Shown here piece by piece: positions 58,815-64,000 of a DNA stretch of 64,000 nt. The stretch's first letter is position 1. Each line of letters starts with the position of its first letter. The position numbers and the translations under genes were made by a program. This DNA comes from Rhizobium laguerreae. Its GTDB lineage: Bacteria; Pseudomonadota; Alphaproteobacteria; Rhizobiales; Rhizobiaceae. The stretch is from contig NZ_MRDM01000008.1 in the NCBI RefSeq assembly GCF_002008165.1, positions 238,668 to 302,667 on the forward strand, given 5' to 3'. The notes under the pieces are model-generated. The model was given only the letters and a program-made list of their open reading frames with translations, did not search any database and was not told the DNA's origin.

Positions 58815-59660
58815 ATGGCCAAACATCTCGGTGATGGCAAAAGCTTTGATCGCAATTGGGTTTCCACCAAGGAAGCCCATTATCTGCATTGGACCAGAGG
58901 AAAGCCGGTCAACCAGATTCAACTTGCCTTCAGACAGCACTGGATCACCTTTCAAGAATTGCTTCCTAACAATCTGCAAGGAAAACGCGTGCTTGAGGTC
59001 GGTTGCGGTCGCGGTTCGCTCAGCGCCTATTTCGCCGATGCCGGTTGGGATTGCACGCTTCTGGATATTTCCGAGGCAGCGATCGATCTGGCGCGCGCTG
59101 CATTCTCGGCTCACGATCTTCGCGCGCGTTTTGAGGTAGGCGACTGCCTGAAAATGCCCTTTGAACAGGGATCCTTCGACCTCGTTTTCTCGATCGGTCT
59201 CCTGGAGCATTTTGAAGAGATCGAGCAAGCAATTTTGGAGCAGGTCCGGACACTTGCTCCGGGTGGGGTTTTTATAGGCTATGTGGTTCCTCACATTCCC
59301 GACAATGTGCAGAAGGACTACGGCTGGATCTGCAATATTCTTCGTGCCATTCTTCCTTTGAATCCTACTGCTGCCAAAACTCCGGTTTTTCGATCGGACG
59401 ATCTCTCCCCTCCCTATTTGACCGTGATGGAAAAGGCAGGCTTAACGGCAATTGGCTCAAGCGGAACCTACCCGCTGCCGATGATAAGCAATTCGCCGGA
59501 CTTTCCATTCACCTTGCTCCCGCAGGAGGCTGAACTGATTCTTGTGGATCATTTCGAGAACGTGCTTGAAGCACGCCGTCAAAGCAGCGGCGGCACAAAC
59601 CCGTGGCTTTGCCACGAGAGTGAAGGACAAGCCTTCCTGATCTGGGGTCGGAAGGCTTGA
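58815..59660 (+). CDS. Class I SAM-dependent methyltransferase
   Basis: A 281-residue methyltransferase with motif I KRVLEVGCGRGSLSAYFADA, motif II-like LLDISEAAIDLARAAFSA, and motif III region FDLVFSIGLLEHFEEIE. It starts directly after the neuA stop, which points to methylation of the nonulosonate or the finished glycan. Target unknown. Confidence 0.86.
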   Translation: MAKHLGDGKSFDRNWVSTKEAHYLHWTRGKPVNQIQLAFRQHWITFQELLPNNLQGKRVLEVGCGRGSLSAYFADAGWDCTLLDISEAAIDLARAAFSAHDLRARFEVGDCLKMPFEQGSFDLVFSIGLLEHFEEIEQAILEQVRTLAPGGVFIGYVVPHIPDNVQKDYGWICNILRAILPLNPTAAKTPVFRSDDLSPPYLTVMEKAGLTAIGSSGTYPLPMISNSPDFPFTLLPQEAELILVDHFENVLEARRQSSGGTNPWLCHESEGQAFLIWGRKA

Positions 59661-59824
59661 TGAGGTGACACAGGCACTGGAGTTGGGAAGGCTTTTCACT
59701 GCCTGCCCTTCCCTTTCGAAGGGGGGCGTCGTCTGTGAAGTTTGGTGACACGCCTCTTTTCAGAGATGGCAAAGCAAGGATATGGCGCAACCGAGCGGCA
59801 CTTCCGGAGGTCGAATTTCCTCGT

Positions 59825-61552
59825 TTATAGTTCGACAACTTGGTCGACATTCTCCAGGTTGTTCATCTTATGCGTAATGATGATGATCGTCTTTGAACCT
59901 TTAAGGTTGTCGATCGACGCCATGACGCTCCTCTCGGTATGCGCATCGAGTGCGCTGGTCGCCTCATCCAGAATGATGACCGGTCGATCGAGATAGAGGG
60001 CTCGGGCAATGGCGATGCGCTGGCGCTGCCCTCCGGATAACTGAGCGCCATTTTCGCCGACGTAAGTGTCGTAGCCAGCCGGAAGTTCTCGTTCGATGAA
60101 ATCGTCGATCGCCGCGGTCCTGCTTGCCCAGCGAACGCGCTCCAGATCGATGTCTCCTTCCGGTACACCGAAGGCAATGTTCTGCTTTAACGAATTTTCG
60201 GTCAAGTAAATTTGTTGTCCGACATACGCTATGTTTTTCTGCCACTGACGCTGGTTTGTCGTGTCGATCACACGACCGTCTATCAGCAACTGGCCGGACG
60301 AAGGGGATAGAAGGGCTGAAATGACATCAACCAAAGTTGTCTTTCCGGAGCCCGTCTTCCCCACCAGACCGACCGTACTCCCAGACGCTATATTCAAGTT
60401 GAAATCTTTGAAGACTGCTTTTCTGGTCTCGTTATATCGGAAATTAATATGTTTGAGCTCGATCGACCGCGTGAATGGCAAGCGTTCGATAAGATGATCC
60501 GCTCTCACCATCTCTTGAAATTCGAGCAAGCCCTGCTTTGTTTGGAGTATCTGCTCTTCGACCTTGTCGAAGACGGCGGCATTAAACCGCAATGTTGCCA
60601 TGGACGAAAAGATCAATTGAAAATTCGGCAGGATCCGATACCCGGCAAAGGCATACAGGGTTAGAATTGGGAGAGCGCTTCCGAGACCGGCGCCTTTCGA
60701 GAGTTCGATCAGGACGATCGTAACGATGCCGCCGAATGCGATCACCTCAAGAGCGTAGCGTGGCAGTTGGGAAACCACGCCGCTGCGTACGGTCGTGGTC
60801 GTGAACGTGGTGGAGGCATCATCGAAAAGCCGCAGGTAGGTGTGTTCATCTCCTGTGATCTTGATATTCTTAATGCCGAGGATTGCCTCGTTGACCGTGC
60901 GGTGGCGTCTGGTCTGCGCGGCTATGCGTTGCTGCCCGATGCTCAGTAACCATCGACGAATAAACCAGTACAAGGCAACATACACGCCGCCCAGTGCGCC
61001 GCCGATCGTAATGGACACAATTGGATTTGCTGCCAGCAAAAGCAGCAGGAGGGCAAGCACAATGAATGCCTTGGAAGCGATGTCGATCATCGGCACGAGA
61101 ACATTGCCGACCAAGCTCTGAACCTCCCCGAGTACGCTTCGGCGGAGGTCGGCAGAGCTGGTTTCCAGAAAGAAGCGGTATGGCTGGTAAAGATATTGTG
61201 TGAAGATGCGGTGTGAAATCTCGTGTCCTGCGCTTGAACTGAACTTCAGCGTAGCCCAAACGGACAGCGCGCGGAAGGTATTGTTCAGGAGCAGGATGGC
61301 AATGACGCAGATGCCCATGAAGATGGCAAAGCTGTGGACATCGGAGAAGCCCAGGGCGTTATACACTTCCGACAGGAAAGCGGTATGTTGGACTTTCTCG
61401 GGGGATGCTACGACCAGCATAAAGGGAACGATCGATCCAACGCCGATCGTCTCCAAAATCGCTGCAACCAGAGATAATATCAAAACCACCAGGGCGCGCC
61501 GCCGCTGGGAAGAATCCAAAAGCCGTACGACCCTGACCACAAGCCCAAACAT
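59825..61552 (-). CDS. ABC exporter (lipid-linked glycan flippase type)
   Basis: A ~575-residue half-transporter: six membrane helices in residues ~1-320, then an ATPase domain with TVGLVGKTGSGKTTLVDVIS (Walker A), ENGAQLSGGQRQRIAIARAL (signature) and PVIILDEATSALDAHTE (Walker B, D-loop). The layout resembles PglK/MsbA flippases, so it probably moves a lipid-linked repeat unit across the inner membrane. ATGs at 61570 and 61600 are alternatives; 61552 has GGAG about 10 nt upstream. Confidence 0.87.
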   Translation of the reverse strand: MFGLVVRVVRLLDSSQRRRALVVLILSLVAAILETIGVGSIVPFMLVVASPEKVQHTAFLSEVYNALGFSDVHSFAIFMGICVIAILLLNNTFRALSVWATLKFSSSAGHEISHRIFTQYLYQPYRFFLETSSADLRRSVLGEVQSLVGNVLVPMIDIASKAFIVLALLLLLLAANPIVSITIGGALGGVYVALYWFIRRWLLSIGQQRIAAQTRRHRTVNEAILGIKNIKITGDEHTYLRLFDDASTTFTTTTVRSGVVSQLPRYALEVIAFGGIVTIVLIELSKGAGLGSALPILTLYAFAGYRILPNFQLIFSSMATLRFNAAVFDKVEEQILQTKQGLLEFQEMVRADHLIERLPFTRSIELKHINFRYNETRKAVFKDFNLNIASGSTVGLVGKTGSGKTTLVDVISALLSPSSGQLLIDGRVIDTTNQRQWQKNIAYVGQQIYLTENSLKQNIAFGVPEGDIDLERVRWASRTAAIDDFIERELPAGYDTYVGENGAQLSGGQRQRIAIARALYLDRPVIILDEATSALDAHTERSVMASIDNLKGSKTIIIITHKMNNLENVDQVVEL

Positions 61553-61899
61553 ATATTGATCGTTCTCCATCCAGCTAAGTCCGACCTCAACGTCACACAC
61601 GTATGTTCCGGGGAGGTCTTCGAATGCGTAGGTTCAGTTTCCGAGCGCTCGCCGACGCTGTCTAGGAGGAAGAGGTCTCTAAGACAAGCGGTTTTGCCCG
61701 TGTCTCTGCTGGGGCTGCGTGCAAGCTTGATCGGCAGCAATGACTATTTCATTTCAGTCGTGGCGCGGTAAATACAGTCCCGGCAGGCATTTCACAATCG
61801 GCGTCCTATAAGCGGAACTGTTCGTGATAAGACGACCTTGAGATGAGTGGGCCGCTGAGTTAATAAGCGCGCACGTCAAATGTTTTGCTAAGGTACGTC
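61553..61899. other. Divergent intergenic region (ABC exporter / UDP-sugar dehydrogenase)
   Basis: 347 nt with no gene; presumed to carry both promoters. No strong motif is noted. Confidence 0.45.
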
Positions 61900-63189
61900 A
61901 TGTTGATCAATGAGAAAATTGCAGTAATTGGGCTTGGATATGTTGGACTTCCAATGGCGCTCGCGCTTGCTGAGACATTCGACACCGTCGTGGGTTTCGA
62001 TGTGAAGCAGAGCCGCATAGCGGCATTGAAGGAAGGATTCGACGAAACAGGAGAAACGGCGGCAGAGGAGCTCGAAACCACAAGGCTTCAGCTGACATCT
62101 GATATCAACGATATCAGACAATGTACGGTATTCATTGTTGCAGTCCCGACACCGATTGATCTCAATCGACAGCCGGACCTCGCTCCCCTGACGGCAGCGT
62201 CGCGCACCGTCGGACGAGTGCTCAAGAAGGGCGACCTCGTGATATACGAGTCGACGGTTTATCCCGGTGTGACGGAAGAAATCTGCGGTCCGGTGTTGGC
62301 CTCCGAGTCGACGCTTGTATCTGGCGTGGATTTTTATCTGGGCTATTCACCCGAGCGGATTAACCCGGGTGACAAGCTCCATACCTTCAAAACGATTATC
62401 AAGGTCGTTTCTGGAGATTCGCAAGAGACACTTGATCGCGTTGCATCCGTTTATGAAGCAGTGGTCGATGCTGGCGTCTACAGGGCGCAAAGCATCAAGG
62501 TTGCGGAGGCAGCCAAGGTTATCGAGAACACGCAGCGTGACGTGAACATTGCGCTCATGAACGAGCTTGCCATTATTTTCGAGAAGATGGACATCCGAAC
62601 GAGCGATGTTATCGCCGCGTCCAGGACGAAGTGGAATTTTCTACCCTTTACTCCCGGTCTTGTGGGGGGACACTGTATCGGCGTCGACCCGTACTATCTG
62701 ACCGCAAAGGCCGAAAGTCTCGGTTACCACCCTCAGGTGATTTTATCTGGGCGGCGCATCAACGACAGTATGGGCAGCTTTGTCGCCCAGAAGGCGATCA
62801 AGATGTTGGTTTCCGCCGGCAAATCGATCACGTCTTCGAAGGTCGCGATCTTGGGGCTCACCTTTAAGGAAGACGTTCCCGATCTTCGAAACAGTAGGGT
62901 GCCTGATATCGTCAATGAATTGAATCTGTTTGGCATAAAGCCGATTATCCACGATGCGATGGCGCAGCCGGAGCTGGCTGTGCGTGAATATGGTATAACC
63001 TTGGATGACATTTCAAAGTTCACGGATGTGGATGCGCTCATACTTGCGGTCCCGCATGCCGCCTACCTTCAGAATCCCGACCGACTGTTCGCTGAAATGC
63101 TTGCGCCGAATGCTGTGGTTATCGATGTAAAGTCCGCGCTGGTCTCGGAGTCCTTGCCGATAGCTGCGGAAAACTACTGGAGCCTTTAG
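61900..63189 (+). CDS. UDP-N-acetyl-hexosamine dehydrogenase (TviB/WbpO type)
   Basis: A 429-residue nucleotide-sugar dehydrogenase that oxidises C6 of a UDP-N-acetylhexosamine twice to give a UDP-uronic acid. Motifs: KIAVIGLGYVGLPMALALAE (NAD site), VYPGVTEEICGPVLASES, FTPGLVGGHCIGVDPYYLTA (catalytic Cys), GLTFKEDVPDLRNSRV and the end domain. The start ATG follows a usual-length leader; an upstream in-frame codon at 61885 is less likely. The uronate would be another building block for the glycan. Confidence 0.92.
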   Translation: MLINEKIAVIGLGYVGLPMALALAETFDTVVGFDVKQSRIAALKEGFDETGETAAEELETTRLQLTSDINDIRQCTVFIVAVPTPIDLNRQPDLAPLTAASRTVGRVLKKGDLVIYESTVYPGVTEEICGPVLASESTLVSGVDFYLGYSPERINPGDKLHTFKTIIKVVSGDSQETLDRVASVYEAVVDAGVYRAQSIKVAEAAKVIENTQRDVNIALMNELAIIFEKMDIRTSDVIAASRTKWNFLPFTPGLVGGHCIGVDPYYLTAKAESLGYHPQVILSGRRINDSMGSFVAQKAIKMLVSAGKSITSSKVAILGLTFKEDVPDLRNSRVPDIVNELNLFGIKPIIHDAMAQPELAVREYGITLDDISKFTDVDALILAVPHAAYLQNPDRLFAEMLAPNAVVIDVKSALVSESLPIAAENYWSL

Positions 63190-63507
63190 GTTTCGAATTA
63201 TATTTTGGTCGTTGGACCGAAAAGCTATCTACGACCGGGAGCCCGAAAACGTCATGTTGAGCTCGTAGTTCAATGCGACTGATGGAGGCGTTGACGCTGT
63301 TGGTTTCTATTCTGAGTACATAAACCCCTTCCGGCGATCAAGGAGTTTGGGCGAACCAAACAATACGTGCCTGAAGTTGATCGGCTACGTGCGGCCGCGA
63401 TGACCGAAGGCGGAGATGTGTTCCTGGTAACCGGTGTGCAGTCCCACGTTGTCTTCCCCACCTTGATCTGTGATCGCCTTTCCTGGAAGAGCAACGGGAG
63501 TTTCTCC

Positions 63508-63780
63508 ATGGAGAGTACATTGGAGGTTCTCACGACCAGGAAGTCTGGACGTGAGGTGAATCGGCATTGGCCGGACGACGTCAAGGCGCAGATCGTTTCG
63601 GAAAGTCTTCGGCCAGGCGTGATGGTCAATGAGGTCGCAGAGCGACACGGCCTGAAGCCAAACCACCTCTCGACTTGGAGAACGATGGCACGGCAGGGCA
63701 AACTGGTTCTGCCTGCACCCGAGGATCCGGTGGAATTCGCAGCGGTGATCGTTGACCTGCCACTGAAGTTTCATCCAGCG
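63508..63780 (+). pseudogene. IS66-type TnpA fragment
   Basis: MESTLEVLTTRKSGREVNRH with WPDDVKAQIVSESLRPGVMV and VAERHGLKPNHLSTWRTMAR is the N-terminal helix-turn-helix region of an IS66-family TnpA. It is cut after about 90 codons near 63780, where a different insertion sequence begins. The 318 nt before it hold nothing recognised. Confidence 0.75.
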
Positions 63781-63855
63781 GCGACTAGAGCTCCAGTGTT
63801 TTTTGAACCGCCCCAGGATTCTGGACCACCGGAGGCTGGAGTTTTCCGGCTTCAT

Positions 63856-64000
63856 TCAGGGAGGTGGGCTGGTTACGCCTCCCGGATTCATCAGTAAGAT
63901 TGGCACCTTATTGCCGATGGCGCCATGTGGCCGAACCTCATTGTACAACACGACGACAGAACACCCACAGGACGGAGGTTCGTGAGCTTTTATATCCGTG
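63856..64000 (-). pseudogene. IS3-family transposase, C-terminal end (partial)
   Basis: On the minus strand the end reads LYNEVRPHGAIGNKVPILLM and NPGGVTSPPP-stop, the typical C-terminal 'YN-RPH-IG' motif of IS3-family integrase-type transposases. It runs off the window edge, so its intactness is unknown. Confidence 0.6.

Overview
The window looks like a chromosome segment of a Rhizobium of the R. etli / R. leguminosarum type. The clues are high GC, many LysR regulators, a DUF1127 protein beside a VtlR/LsrB-like regulator, and intergenic palindromic repeats of the kind scattered through rhizobial genomes. The assignment comes from sequence features only; no database was searched.

Positions 1-26,000 are ordinary core genome. 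They hold glcD-glcE (glycolate oxidase) with a divergent LysR gene, further LysR and TetR regulators, a zinc-free medium-chain oxidoreductase, a short S-adenosylhomocysteine-hydrolase-like protein, a Nudix hydrolase, a Pit phosphate permease, rsmE, gshA, a HARP-like protein, a DUF937 protein, guaB, a Tat-exported metallo-beta-lactamase-fold protein, an MFS pump, rlmE and a Ppx/GppA phosphatase. This part ends at tRNA-Gln(CUG), 26,028-26,101.

Right after the tRNA the composition becomes AT-richer and accessory DNA begins (26.1-42.4 kb). First comes a two-gene unit: a small EACC1-like protein followed, 6 nt later, by a caspase-like peptidase with a long helical C-terminal region. This is the best candidate for a little-described conflict or cell-suicide system. 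Next are a DUF6361-type gene cut by an ISL3-family element, a decayed mosaic (truncated Mrr-type endonuclease, phage membrane protein, phage terminase), a membrane acyltransferase with an SGNH domain, and many transposase remnants (IS66, IS630, IS1380). One 3.1-kb block is bounded by identical, inverted 127-bp IS66 ends and carries a glycosyltransferase-like gene.

From 42.4 kb to the right edge lies a surface-polysaccharide locus. Minus-strand genes encode GDP-fucose synthesis (gmd, fcl), six glycosyltransferases, a beta-propeller-like protein of unknown role, a surface-carbohydrate protein and a UDP-glucuronate 4-epimerase (lpsL type). A divergent plus-strand operon encodes nonulosonic (sialic-like) acid synthesis: neuB, neuC, a D-2-hydroxyacid dehydrogenase, neuA and a methyltransferase. 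An ABC flippase-like transporter and a UDP-sugar dehydrogenase follow. Transposase fragments close the window. Together these genes would make, decorate and export a fucose-, uronate- and nonulosonate-containing glycan.
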